Below, piece after piece: positions 24,291-38,200 of a stretch of DNA of 64,000 bases (the stretch's first letter is position 1; each line of letters opens with the position of its first letter). The translations under genes and the position numbers were made by a program. The notes under the pieces are model-generated. The model was not told where the DNA came from and did not search any database. It worked only from the letters and a program-made list of their open reading frames with translations. Origin of the DNA: Trichoplax adhaerens (taxonomy: Eukaryota > Placozoa > Uniplacotomia > Trichoplacea > Trichoplacidae). The stretch is from assembly GCF_000150275.1 (NCBI RefSeq), contig NW_002060949.1:1609836-1673835 (forward strand), written 5' to 3'.

Positions 24291-24499
24291 CATGGTACTG
24301 TACACTGTACAGTACTGTACAGTATACTGTATAGCAGCGGGTCTACAGTAGTACTGTATACAGTACTGTAGAGATATGCAGTACAGTACTACAGTACTGT
24401 ACTGTACACAGTCAAGACAGCAGCTGATCGACATTTTTCACTTATTGTATGAGTAGAGGACATGATAGCCTACTGCTAGCGTCTCTGCTGTGAACAACA

Positions 24500-27400
24500 A
24501 TGTCCGACTTGGTTCAATTGAAACAAATTTTAGAAAATGTCGTGGTTAGTAGGCTGATGTACAATGTATAGAGTTATACGTGTTGAAATTATAATGCTTT
24601 GCTATAATAAGAAAAGGAAACTTTAGGCGGTATTGCCAGCGAATTGATAGTAGTGTAATGGATTAGATTTGATGATAGCCATGGTTGGAATACATTCTAG
24701 TCGTCATAGAAGAGTGTTTTACCTTGTAAATTAATTTTATTTATGAATTGGTTGGTATCTTTTTGCCGTTTTAAACACTTCTGCACCATTTTAATCTATA
24801 AACAGTATAGAAGGGATTTCTTCATGTCGTAATGACTACAGTGATATTGGTATTAGTTTTTCGATAGCAAGAGTAGAGGTACATTTTTAGTACTGTACTG
24901 TACATTGATCCAGTGGATCTATTTACAATGCTAATCACAGATTGTAGAAAAGGAGATACATATTGGGACATAGTTAATCATCATAATAAAACATTTTTAA
25001 TTGATTGAATTATATTAGGGAATTGGCAACGGTAGTGAAGGTGCATCAGATGTGTAAGTATTGAAAATATAGCAATGTAACTAAACCTATTCATGATCAA
25101 TTTGGCTGAATGAAATATCTGCTGATTGTTGGATATAAAAATAAACGTTTATCTGTACCTTCCTAACCTTTGCGATAAATCGATCCAGATATCAGCTTAT
25201 CCAAGTTATTAAGTTAGCACACAATGTTATAGTCATATCATTCTTCAAACGAGTGCTTTATTACTGTATATTGCTCTAATTCTTTACGCTGATAATAGCA
25301 TGAGAACTTGCTGCTGTATCTTTAGTTTAGAAATGATCAATTTTTCAAAAGCACTCACTAAACCTCAACATTAACTTTCTGCATACATCATTCAGCATCA
25401 AAGCAATTATAATGCAAAATGGAGAAATTCAATTGATATGATAACTAAAATATTTTTAGTGCATAGTAACAAAATCTTTCTGTAATATTTATGTATGGTT
25501 ACACTTTATCAAGTTAATCGACCTAAGCTATTCATTGATTTCAGTTCGGAATAATATTATGACTGACTATACATTGGATTAGTTGATAATAATTATAACT
25601 AATATTTGCTTACATAAGCTACATTACAATATTTAGAACTTTGAAGAAAGTATCAAAAAGACTGTTAAATAGTAGTATTGGAAGATTGACTGTATTAGTA
25701 CATATGATATTAAATGATAATCATAAATTAATATCTGCTACTCTGCTTTGTAGAATAATCCGTATTCAAAAATTTTGAAAGCTACAGAAAGTAATTATTA
25801 TACTCTATCTATATCTTATTAATTATAAAATCTTCCATTTATCTAGAGGAATACTATTGACAGACATTACTGATCAAAATGGCAATCACTCGATATCACC
25901 TGTTGGCAATGGTAACATCTTTAAGGCTTTCTTCAATTATTGGCAGCATTCGCCTCAGGTCAATAATGTAATGCACTTCTAATAATAATATGCTATGGTA
26001 TCATCGTAATTCAATAAGCAAACAGTGTATAGAACTGTTGATGTGGTCTCGTAGGTAGTATGCATATACATATCTTATATATATCAGTATTTTTATAAAG
26101 AGCATTATGCTTTAGAGATGGGTATAATTAGCCACCATAATGTTGCTATAAATAAATAGCGTAAACTACTAAACTACCTTTTTCTAATTTACACTCAATA
26201 CCCTACAGGAATCCGATAAAGAACGTATGGAATTTATTGTCAATTATATTTATTCCAACGCCAATTTTCACCAAATGGATGCTTATTTCCAATTAATGGT
26301 GACCGCGATTGATAAGGGAGTTATTCCGGCTAGGTTAGAAATTATACGCATTGCATTAATAAAAAAATAAATCACTGTAGTACAAATCGTCTGTATCGAG
26401 TATATTATCGTGTATCATTTGGAGTAATTTTTAAAGGATAGTCAGTCCTTCAATGTATATATTATAAATCTAGCTGATTATGAAAGTGTAGCTGCAATGG
26501 CGGCAACATAATAAATCTTTAGATAAATAATAATATCCTCCACCTTTTTAATTAATAGGTCTAATAGACCGATAGTGCTATTATTTTAACGATATTATAA
26601 TCAAATTATGTCGAAATCGTTAGTCCAAATTTTTGTTGTGTCTATGATACTTATAAATATTATGCCTGGATCTGTTCAATGATAGGGTTGTATGTGAGAC
26701 TTTACTATCAACTCCTCTTCTTCGCTGCAATAATGATGGATATTGGAAAAATACGTTCCAATTAATCCGTGAGGTTATACGTGGTGTTGATTATAAGGTT
26801 CGTTAAATTAGATGATTAAATCATATTATACTATATAAGTATAGTTTACTGTCTTCCTTTACATATGATTACTTATCTTCTGCTTAATTTTTTTCTAATT
26901 ATTAATTTAGTGTAGTTTTGTTAACGTAGTAATAGCTAGAATAGCAGTGAAATAATAAAAATGTGGTAAAAGTATCTTTGGTTGTGTTAAATTTCATTAA
27001 AGTAATAAAACTTCTATGTATAGTGTTGTCGTGATCTATTGAAAATAATCCTTGCTAAGATCTGTCAAGTTGAAAGTATAGAAAATAGAACCCAATTGCA
27101 CTTGTTTCACTACGCTGTCAGGGTAAATTTTTTTCAATTAAATACTGAAAATTTGATAGTAATGCATTCTATTGCTATCATATGTAATTTTTAAATCTTT
27201 GAATACAGGTCTTGGAATATATCCTTGATCGCGATACTTGTATATTACCTGCGTATCTATCGGTTAATGAGGTACGAATGATATCGCTATCAATGGCTTT
27301 TATGAAGTATTTGATAATATTTGTTGTCTAATTTTATTGCTGCAGGTTATGGCTATTAGCCTCGATGTATTCCCACAAGACTGGGTATTAAATTAATTAA

Positions 27401-30400
27401 GACGTTAACCAAGTGTTAATTTAAGCTCAATTGATTAGGCCTAAATTGATGAGTGTATAAACTAGGACTTTCTCTTAACAGTTATTGACAGAAGTTATAA
27501 CAAGATTCATTAATTCTTTCGAAGGATTAGCAACGATCTTGACCGAATCAGGTTCTTTAAATATCAAATCTTGCAACATATTGAAACTGTTAAGCAATGA
27601 CATGCAAAATGATACTAATTAGCTAATAATTTATTCCGCTGTATGGCAATTACTGTACTATCTAAGGCTAAAACAATTATCCTATGCTATTTGAAGGTCG
27701 GCCATATTTACGTCCAGTTGTCGGTTACGTTGGAGTATTAAATAGTATGTGGAAGTTAAATCCAGGAAATTTGAAGTACGTCATTAAAGAAAGAATACCA
27801 TACGACGCGGTAAGTAATTGTTAATGACTTAAGTAGCATGTATAAAATAGTATGCGTTGTTTTATTTTAACCTTTCTGGTATGTTGAATGAGTTACTTAC
27901 TTTATCTTTGGAACAGGAATATCTCATGCCACAACGTGAATTACTTCGATATTTGCTATTACAACCCTATTCGCGTGAAATTATGCAGAATGTTCTCAGT
28001 GTCAGTAAAGGGGTAAGGAATAACGCAAGGATTTTGATACGATCAATTGTTATCCAAGCATTTCCTTTCGTAACTGTTTTCCTAGTTAATATGGTAACAC
28101 TTTATTCATCAATTATATTTTATTCTTACTACTTTGATAATTATTGAAGACTTTCGATCCAAAGTTACAAAATAAATGTCAGTGGCCGCTCGTTGAGGAA
28201 GTTTTTGTTGATGTATTAATTACTGCCATGAGAGAATCAGATGATAGCGAAAAATCTAAAATTCTATGGCAACATTTAACTTCACAGTTACTGCATTACA
28301 TATTTTTTGTGCATTCCATAAGCCTGAAAGAGTTGGTAAAATCATTACTCGATAAGGTGTGCGAAGATTATTATAGTTAATGTCAATTTTTTCTGATAAT
28401 AATAATTAATATTGCGTTTTTACGTCACAGTTATATGAAATAAATTTACGTCGAGGAAGAGATTACTTGATGTGGACGATGTTGCATTGTACATGCCTAG
28501 TTATTCAGAAACAATCTGTTAGTAAATTCGAATGAATTAGATTATATTAGTTGCAAATTATATGATATTTCCTTCATGATTCTTTTTTCTAAAATACATA
28601 TCTGGTTTACAGCTTGATGAATTCATTATTTTGATACAATTATTCGAATTTTTATATCCTGAGAAACGGGTGAGTTAACAATCTAGATTATTTTTAGGCC
28701 AAGATTATTACCTTATTATTGATGATCTTTGGTTAAAATTAAAATTATATTTAGCCGTTGCCTATTCCTGATTGCTCTAAACCAACTTCTGTACAAGCGC
28801 TTGCTACGGCTTGTATCTGGATACAATTATCTAAGAAGGTTCTTTTAAATTTAAAAATTGTTAGAGTTTTAGTGTAGCCAATCAATTCGTAATTGGTGTT
28901 ACTTTTACAGGCGGAATTGACTAAACAGAACTTGGGACCTGTACCAGAAGCGTTATCAGAGCAATTAAAGTATGTTAATAGATTCAGTAATTAATTTTTT
29001 ATCCAAAATTAGAGCCGAGAAACTATTAATTATCTAACATAAACGCTTTTCATAATAAAAGGTGGTTTATTTTTTATTTTTATCTATCGGACAGATTTAT
29101 AGAGGACTGCTTCAATAAGCATCTAACTACGATCGATTATCATATCGCAATCGTCTGCAATGCATGTATGGAACAATCTATTATTGTTGTCCTACTTTCC
29201 AAATTATTTGAGAATATTTTATGTGATTGTACACGAGGATTTTTCTATTATTAATATTTCATAACGTCTTTCTTAATTGGTCAAAAAAATTTAGATAGCA
29301 TAAACTCTGATACCCAATTTGTTGCTACCAATGTTATCTTGGATGCTTGCCTTGGTAACGGGAAGACTAAGGTGGCACTGCCGGGCTTAAATTGCGTTGC
29401 ATCGGGAGCTACTGTACCGATATCTTCTTCATTACTAGATTCTCTTAGTGTACACGTTAAAAGCAGGTTGTGTTATTGATATCCCAATTTCCTTATTTGT
29501 ATACGCTTAATTTGTAAATTTTAAACTAACGATTGGCTGCCAAACAAAATTTTAGCTTCATTTATAAGGTTGTAAACCGAATTTCGAAAATGGCGTCTAC
29601 TCAAGCTCCCTTAAATCTGTCACCAGCCGTGGTTGAGACGTATAGCAGAATACTAATATGTAATGAGGTTGAACTTTTTGGTATCAAACAATTTGTTGGT
29701 AAGTTTATCGTAATCTTACGTAGTATTTGATGATTATCGCTAATCAATGACTTATATTCATTTGATATCGCCATAGGTCAGCTATTCTTACAAATAGTGA
29801 AATCAAATGCTTGGAACTTTCTTCATGCCATGTTAGAGATCCTTAGTTACCGATTACATCATATTCAAGCCCACTATAGGTTTCAGTTATTACCACATAT
29901 ATATACATTATCTGGGATGTCACAAACCAATACGCAACAACTACAGTTGAGGTAAAAATAATATTGTACAGTATTGATTGTAAAGTATACACTGACATGA
30001 CTAATGTTATGATATCATCAAACCATACAGCATTGAAAATTCTGCGTTGCGGTTAATCTCCGGTTTAAGCAGCTGTGATGTATATCCGGAACTTTCACGT
30101 TCTCCAAATCCTGAACAGGTGGATTGTTAATGCTGTCATATTAACGCAATCTTTCTGGATAGGATAGAATAACAATCGTGCTAAATTCTGTGATATATCT
30201 TTATTTTGCTAACGCTGGAACTAGTTACTATCTCAAGAAAGTGAAGAATTGAATAAAGCATTTGTTTTAATGCTTGCAAGAGCTATGCATGTAACAGGTA
30301 AGGGACTGTAACAATATAACAACCAAGATTGCTTTGATGTCTGAGTTTGAATTAAATTGATTTTGTAGGACTAGAATCTCCCTATGGGAATTGGCTTGAA

Positions 30401-33400
30401 AATATCTTACGACAAATAATGGAAGCAACTCCGCATTGGTAGATCTTTATCGCGAATGAATTGATTTATAACTAGTATCATCTTATAATACTTCCAGCTT
30501 CACATTTTTAATTATACTGTACCTCTACTCTTAGCTGGCCAAGCCATACACTGCAGTGTTTCCCTGCTCCATTTAAGACGTTTTATAATACCCATCGCCA
30601 TACACCAGACAGTAAAGCTACGTTGCGAACAAAAGTTGATGAAGAATATAGGACCTGGAAATGTAAGCGTCGTAATTTCATGTCGCTGACAACTAATCAG
30701 TATAGTGTATGAATGTGATGGTTTAAACTTAACTTATAATTAATTATTATTAGCAATGGGAGAGAACGAGACCGTAAATTATTTCACTCAGCAGAATACA
30801 TCAAATGTGTTTTTATGGTAGGTAAAATTGATCTGCTGTGTAAATGCTTCATTATTACATGCTGCCGATTTTATATATCCATTAACTTCAATGCTATGTT
30901 TAATAAAAGAGTTAAAACATGACTTATACTTTTATTTTAGTGTCATGTGGAGGCTGCTATTGGAAACTAATCGCTTAAGTTCAGTTTGCTATCGGTAAGT
31001 TCATTATTTAAGTAATTTACGGTCATATACAGCATTATTGATACGTTAATATCTATTTTTATGTGTCAATTAGAATCCTCGAAAGAATTGGCGCCAAAAG
31101 ATGGTCAAGTCATATTCGGGTTTTTGCTGACTTTATTGTATATGAGTTCTCGAGTGCTGCCGGATCTAGGCATGCTAGCAAAGTAATGGCTTACCACTGT
31201 CTGTAATTAGGTTTTCTCACCTTAATAACCAACATTAACGGAAGCGATTTTTACTAATTATTTCCTGTAGTGCATCCAAATATTAAATGATTTAATATGG
31301 AAGTACAATGTTGTTACACTGGATCGCCTGATTTTGTACTTGGTAATGTAAAACTATTTCAAATCTATAGATATAGCAGTCTTATCAGGTTTAAATACTG
31401 ATTATTTAATAACTTGGTTACAACTGAAGGCTCTCCGCAGTCATGAAGGAAATGAAGCTCAAGTTTGTTTCTTTATCATACAATTACTCTTACTGAAACC
31501 TGCTGAATTTAGAACAAGAGTAAATAGCTTTGTTAGAGATGTAAGTATTTATCTGTTATAGTTTATAAATATTAGTGTCGTATAGATTAATTTGTATCAT
31601 GCTGCAGATTTAAGTTTGAAATCTAAGATTCTCCAACTGAATTTGCAGAATTCTCCGTGCCATTGGAAACAAAATGACTATTATGAGAAGCACATGAATT
31701 ACCACCGCGTATGTCTTATTGTCATAAATTTGTGAAGAACAAGTTTTCGAATTTACTCACTGGATTTACTTGAATTGGTTTTTTTACTACAGAGATGGAC
31801 AGAAAAATTTTACTTTGAAGGATTGCAAGAGCTATCGCAAAGTTTGCCTACTTCTGTCAACCACTATTTACCCATTTATTTTGGAAATGTTTGCTTACGT
31901 TTCATTCCGGTAAATCTGATCCTATACTATGTACGGTCTGTGCGCCCTTCTATTTATTAATAGGTTAAAAAATTTTTATTTAGGTATTAGATATCGTTAT
32001 TCATCGCTTTATTGAAATGCCGCCTGTATCTAAAAGTTTGGAAACAGTTCTTGATCATTTAGGCTGTCTTTATAAATTTCACGGTAAGCTTAAACTTGGT
32101 ACTACTATAGATTATTTGTTTCTGTAGTAAGCATATTTAGTTTGTAACATAAAATACGTATTTTAACGAATATGCTTCTATATTGTGATATAGATCGACC
32201 AATTACTTATTTATATGATACCCTGCATTATTATGAGAAACATTTGATTAACTATCCGCAAATTAAGAAAAAGCTAGTTGGAACAATAACTGGTAATTTC
32301 CATAAATATACGATACAATTTTTATTACTGTAATTAAATGAGTATGCTATAGCTATTTCTCCCATTAGTATAGTTGATAAATAGATATATGAAAATATAA
32401 CATGAGCTCTGATATCGTTTCAATAAACAGCTACTGAACGTTCTATCTACCGCTACATTTGTAACCATTACGATTAATAAGTAAAATAAACATATTTTGT
32501 TTATTTAAGGTGCTCAGCGAGATATTCATGCAATTGGATGGTATGTATAGTATTCAAATATTTTATGCTGAAGTACTTGCTTTATTAAATTATTGAGTTA
32601 AAAATATTTCTTCATTCTAATGTTCAAGTTGTTATTATTTTTATTGCTTAGGTATTTATCGGATGGTTTTCAGAGTTATTTAAGCCACGTTGAGGAGCCT
32701 GACAGAGAACCATGGAAGCCGACAAAAACTTATTACCAGGACCTTGTGCGAAGACTTATTAATGATATCCTATTAAATCCTACATTAGTTATCAAGTGCT
32801 GTATAAGCGTTGGTGATACATTAAATTATAATGGCTTAATTGTTTTTTTATATATGTGTGCATGCCCTTAACCTTTGATAACTATCGATGGTAAAGAATC
32901 TCAGTCTATAGATTGCGATTGGCGGTTTAACGAGTTTGCTAACGCTGCATCTCATTTTCTGTACACATCATGCGTTGAGTTGCTGGCTCTTCCGGTCACT
33001 GGTCAGGATGTTGGTAGAGCCTTATTTGATCTTGCTCCCTTGAAGTACGTTCTGTGATATTAATGAAGTTATTAATAATAATGCAGTTATAATAAAAATG
33101 ACTAAGTAGTAATTTAAAACATTTTTATCTTTATAGCGAAAGCTTTGAAGCTCGTTCTTCAATTATGTCGTGGATTAATGCTGTGGCATTAATATTAGTT
33201 TCGTTACCGGTAAAAATGCATAATTATAGATTTTCTATTTCCACAGTATATAATGTTTCATCAATCACGAATTGGTTATAGATAGTTGTGAGATATTTAA
33301 TTTTTCTTAAAATTATTAACGCACAGGAGACATATTGGAATGTAGTATATGAAAAAGTCTTAGAAATTTTGAAGACCGCAACGCCAACTAATAGTGGCAA

Positions 33401-34278
33401 GAGGAAATTTCATTCGGCCTTTGTTGATAACTTTACTTATAATCAAACCAAATATAATTTCTTACACCATCACCGATTTATGTCGGAAAGCTATCCGAGT
33501 TACGTTTTAGCAATGGCACACGCTATTTGGCATCATTCCAGTATTGGCCAACTAACGTTAATGTTACGGTATATATTAAACGAAAGTTTTCATAATAGTA
33601 TGAAATAATATTGAATCTATATTTCTATTTAATTCATAGGTTAAGTTTTATTGAGATTTCTGTACTTTATGACGTAATCTATATCCTGCTAGGTTTCTCA
33701 AAGATAAAGTAAAGCCTATTATTCAAACAGAAGAACAGTTTATACTTGTTTGTCATTTAGTGGGACCATTTTTACCAAGATTTCACTTAGAACGGACTCG
33801 TAGTCTATTAAAAGTAATGCTTGAAATTTGCCGATTATATTCGCGTAGCTGCCCTTTAGTACAATATAACATCTAATTGATCGGTTGATGCAAGTAACAA
33901 AACATTGTATAATTCGATATATTCTAGGTTGTAGTCGATCTATACGAAATGTTATTGATCGTGGATCAAACGTCGCCCACTATGAATTACGTGGATACCA
34001 TTTGTGACTTTTTGTATCCTCTTTTCATGTCTTACATCACAATTTGCTTTTATAGATGTAAAACTCTCTTTCATTCATTTTATGTTTTCGAGTAATTCCT
34101 TAACAGTGCTTTAATTTCCAGCTATCATATTAAATACATGTTTGTTGGAGATAGTTTAAAAGAAGAAGTTGACAAAATTATCCCGAAGCTTTCTTCACCT
34201 CTAAGGCTGCGACTTAGGTTTATGACAACTCAGCAAGTTGGTGATAAACAATCTCTGAATGTAGAATGGTCACATTAG
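24500..34278 (+). CDS. MED23: Mediator complex subunit 23 (41 exons, 1366 aa)
   Basis: Exon starts: 24500, 25019, 25847, 26209, 26686, 27024, 27209, 27346, 27482, 27697, 27917, 28150, 28431, 28613, 28755, 28911, 29095, 29295, 29556, 29777, 30031, 30225, 30369, 30535, 30754, 30941, 31074, 31271, 31430, 31649, 31793, 31984, 32194, 32510, 32652, 32912, 33137, 33327, 33693, 33928, 34122. All 41 joins keep phase and total 4101 nt. Human MED23 is 1368 aa. Diagnostic stretches are ALRSHEGNEAQVCFFIIQL, YLPIYFGNVCLRFIP, CDWRFNEF, AMAHAIWHHSSIGQLTL and KYMFVGDSLKEEVDKII. The protein is an all-helical tail-module subunit that links activators to RNA polymerase II. The join 32800/32912 has alternatives. 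It is divergent to the EPB41 homologue and convergent with the DCX-PLAT gene. Confidence 0.96.
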
Positions 34279-35281
34279 ATATTCCTACTAAATATTTAAA
34301 TATTGGTTTCTTTGGTAAGATGTAATAATTTTTAATTTAATTTTTTCTGATGTTAAAATGATGTACAGACTTATAACATCGGTTTCTACGGTAGCAATTA
34401 CGTATAGCCAACGTCAATTCTACTGTAGTAATCATTCATCACACCTATTTGAAACGATTTACATATTAGAATAATCCGACTTGAGATTTCTTTTCGACTT
34501 ATTATGATTTACGATCGGCTAGATTTTATTAAAAGTTTATTAAACTATTTAGAAATCATTGATGTATCATCATATTCTTCAATTGCTTTAACATATGTCA
34601 TTTGTCCTGTTTCAACATCGAAATTGCCCAATTGTAACTCTAATATCATAGAGCTCGTCGTTACCGATGTAATTATAAGATTATAAATAAATGTTTATCA
34701 AAATGCTTACATCTGATCTATGCATTTGTGGCAATAGAGTATGCATCGTCGAGAAAGTTCCTTTGTTTAATATAGCTGTTCTTATTTGGAATGTTTATCA
34801 AATTAAATTTATATTAACATCGCTTTCTCTACTCTTTAATCATGAGATTTATACTTGATCATCGAATAACTACTGAATTCGACAACGATATCCTTGGTGT
34901 AATTAGTTACGCAGTACATTTCTATCATGCAGTATTGATGTCGTATTTTAATAGGTAATATGCACATTTAAAATAGCAATTTTAGTTATAAAGATTTTTC
35001 ATAATTTATAATTTTGATTACGATCATCATCACATTATCGAGTTAGAATTTGCTTTATCTTGTTTATCTTCAATTAGCAATCAGAAACGAACTTGTTTCA
35101 TAGTCGGATAAAGCTTCTATAGAACATCTAGTGACTTTACGTCGATTTGAGATTCTTCGCAATGTTTCTGCATCTAAGGATCACAAAAAACGATCTTATT
35201 AAAATTTATGGAATTTTAATGTTCTGAGGGTGCTGATGCATTAGATGGATAACGAATTTAAGGTAGAGTTTGCAACGCGTT
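34279..35281. other. Convergent 3' intergenic region between MED23 and the DCX-PLAT gene
   Basis: This kilobase of AT-rich DNA separates the stop codons of two convergent genes. I see no exon chain. Part of it should be 3' UTR of both genes. Confidence 0.6.
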
Positions 35282-38200
35282 TTATTCAGTCGGGGCTGTA
35301 CAGAATTTAGCACTCACCACATCAACGAACTTTTGCAGTTCGAGATAGTCACTGGACAGATCCAAAGCTGTTTCTATTTTCTGCATAACATCAGCATTTA
35401 TTGATACTTTCATGAAATACGTTTTCAGATCTTGACTAAGGATTCGATTTCCTATTTACGAATAATTAGATTTTAGCGTTTACGAAATGTCAGATGGGTA
35501 AAGATTAATAAGAATTGGTACTTAAGCCACTGTCTTACCTTCTAATGTGCATAATTTCTTTCCTATACCCAGCAATTGATTTCGAATTTCGTCAGAATCA
35601 TTATCGCTTCCATCGTTTTCGCTGTCTGAAATATCTTTAGGATGGAATTCATATGAGACGTAATTTCTTTCATTATCTTTTATTGAGTCGCTACGATCAT
35701 GTTTCAAATTATCTTCGTTTGCATTTATTACATCATTTTGGTCACTTTCCTTTAATTTTGAACCGTCATGATCAGCTTGATTGTTGTTTAATTTTTCTTC
35801 ATTATTATTAATATTATCGTCATTCGATATGGATTGTTGAGGGCTCTTATCATCATTATTATTATTATTTAAATCTCCTTCACTTCCCCTTCTACTACTT
35901 GATTGATCTTGAGAGCTACTTTGAAGAGTGAATGTTATGGGTTTATGATTATCGTCCAAAACTACCACTGATTTGAAAGGTAATTTAATTTTGCTATCAC
36001 ACATAACAGTTAAGACCTTCAAGGAACGTAAGGATATAGCTTCAATTATGTACTCGTACTGATCGTTGGCAATGTCACTCTTACGTTTTTTTAATATTCG
36101 GTCACCGGTATCGCCGTGATCACCCGTTAAATTAAAGAGTAGTCTGTCGTCCAGTATTGGATCAATTTCGATTGGCAGCTTAATTTGGTATCGAACGGCT
36201 GGCAGTGGATCTCCATTAGGACTATCAACGGCAAACTCGCGGATAATTTCACCATCATCCTCAACGGATGACAGCCAACGATTACAGCTAAAGACATATT
36301 CCTTATGTTGCACCTTAATTGTAACTTTTTCTGGTAACCATCCGTCATTTTTATTTTGACTATCGTGCGTTAAACGTATCTTATACAGAGCACCAATATC
36401 AGGAAGTTGAAGTTTAAATGTAGCAACTTGAGATGGCTGAAAGAGATCACTATGATTTCCATCTTGCAACAGCATTTCATTAGTCTTGCTATTGTTACCA
36501 TAAATAACTAACTTAATTTTAGCTTCTGTACCAGAAACACTATTTGTACTGGTTTGAATGATAATGCTGTCTTCACAAAGAAATTCTCTTGTAAACGGAT
36601 TATCGGCTTCTGTTTCCTTAATTTTGAGTATTATCGGAGATTCATTTCCCAATTCTTTAATGGTGATCTTAGTAATGGGCCAATTGGCTAGTATATCAGA
36701 TGATGTAGAATCCATTAAACGTAAAACTACCTTATCAATTTCACCAATAGATGCTGCTTTAAACATATCTTCTCCTAAGATATCTGTGTCCTTATCATTA
36801 TTATCGTGATTGCCGATCATGATTTTCCTTTCACCACTATCACTAATCTTTCCAAAAATATTCAAATAAAGATACTCCAGGCTAAATTGGTCAGCCTCAC
36901 TCTTTTCAGTATCTTTTTGGTGGATAGTGCCATGAATTGCAATGTCATATAGTTTAATTTGATAGTCATCTTTGTCATCTACAGCAATTGTTACCTCTCG
37001 GACGACATCAGTTTCGCTAAACATTTGCTGCAGCGGTGGTTGGCTAAAATTGGCCGTATATTCATCTTCGGTAGCTAAATTTTGAATTTGAAACGTCTTT
37101 AGTTGCCAGTAATTGGCCTTCAGTTGCCCATTGTCTTGCCCATCAAGGCGAATTTTAAATAAATCTCCTAAGTAGCCAGTTTCTATTCTGAAAATAGATT
37201 CTTTATCAGATTCCTTAAATAGATTGTTCTCATCCAGGTCAATCTTTTCCGACCGGCCATGATCACCATAGCATGTTATAGAATAATTCTGTTGAGATTG
37301 ACTCTCTGATATTAAGTCATTTAACTCAGTCTTTATTAAGCATATTCCTTCTCTGAGATATGTTTGGACGTGCTGTCGTTCATGATCGACGGATTTTTTC
37401 TTTCTCAATGTTTCAATAAAGTCATTATTACCAGATATTGTAAGGCATATTTTATCGATATTTAATTGTAAATCTTCCACGTCATCACATTCAATATTAA
37501 TCCGGTCTAATTGGCCGACATCAATAGCTTTGAGATGGAATCGTATTTGGTGATTTTTGTAGTCGATGAGTTGAGATTTTTCTATATTCAAGGCGACAAA
37601 TCCCTCTTCGTCACAGAGTATGAAGGGTCTTTTACCCGAGTCACCTTGGTCACCAATTATAGTAATATACTTCATTTGACCTATAATGTCTGCATTTGCA
37701 TTCTTTGAGATATAAATAGTAATAATATAGTCTACGACTGCGGGAAGATTTTTCGCTGATTCTTTAAATCCTACAGGTAGTTCACCAATAACTTGACACG
37801 CATGTTGAACATTAGATAGCCAACAATCCATGTCATATCTGGATTCTTCATTAGTTGCTATATTAGTAAGAGATACACCATGAATGTGCCATTGAAAATG
37901 CGATTGAATGGCATCACAACAAATTTGCATTTTATATACTTTTCCGAGATTTCCAGTTATAACCTGGAATTCAGCTTCATTGCCTGCTTTAAATGTTGAT
38001 GGATTTAAAGTTCCTAGAGCTAACGGTTCTGAAGTTTTAATATCTCCGTATAATAAGATTGAAACATCTGAGTTGCTTATTTGGTCTAAAATCAAGTCGT
38101 TAGTGTAAATGCGAATTATCCAATCACTTTCTGGGTAAAATTGTTGTATCTGCTGATCGTTTTCTATAATCGTTGTTTCTTCAAATTTGGGTTTCAACGA

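Larger units (their letters stand above)
21480..24425. repeat. GTAC-palindrome repeat clusters in the EPB41/MED23 intergenic region
   Basis: Dense blocks lie at about 21.5-21.8, 22.06-22.4, 22.65-23.0, 23.0-23.56 and 23.85-24.4 kb. They consist of GTAC units separated by one A or T. A run of five GTACA units lies near 21650-21680. Arrays in which the spacers read A, A, T, T form a perfect 24-bp palindrome at 22313-22336, 22951-22974 and 24226-24249. The clusters stop about 75 bp before the MED23 start codon. Confidence 0.85.
21273..24499. other. Divergent intergenic region between EPB41 and MED23
   Basis: This is the shared 5' region of two divergently transcribed genes. It is dominated by GTAC-palindrome clusters, with two CGCATGCG-type motifs and a short telomere-like tract. 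The 120-codon plus-strand open frame at 23586-23948 has no recognisable domain and is bounded by repeats. Confidence 0.75.
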
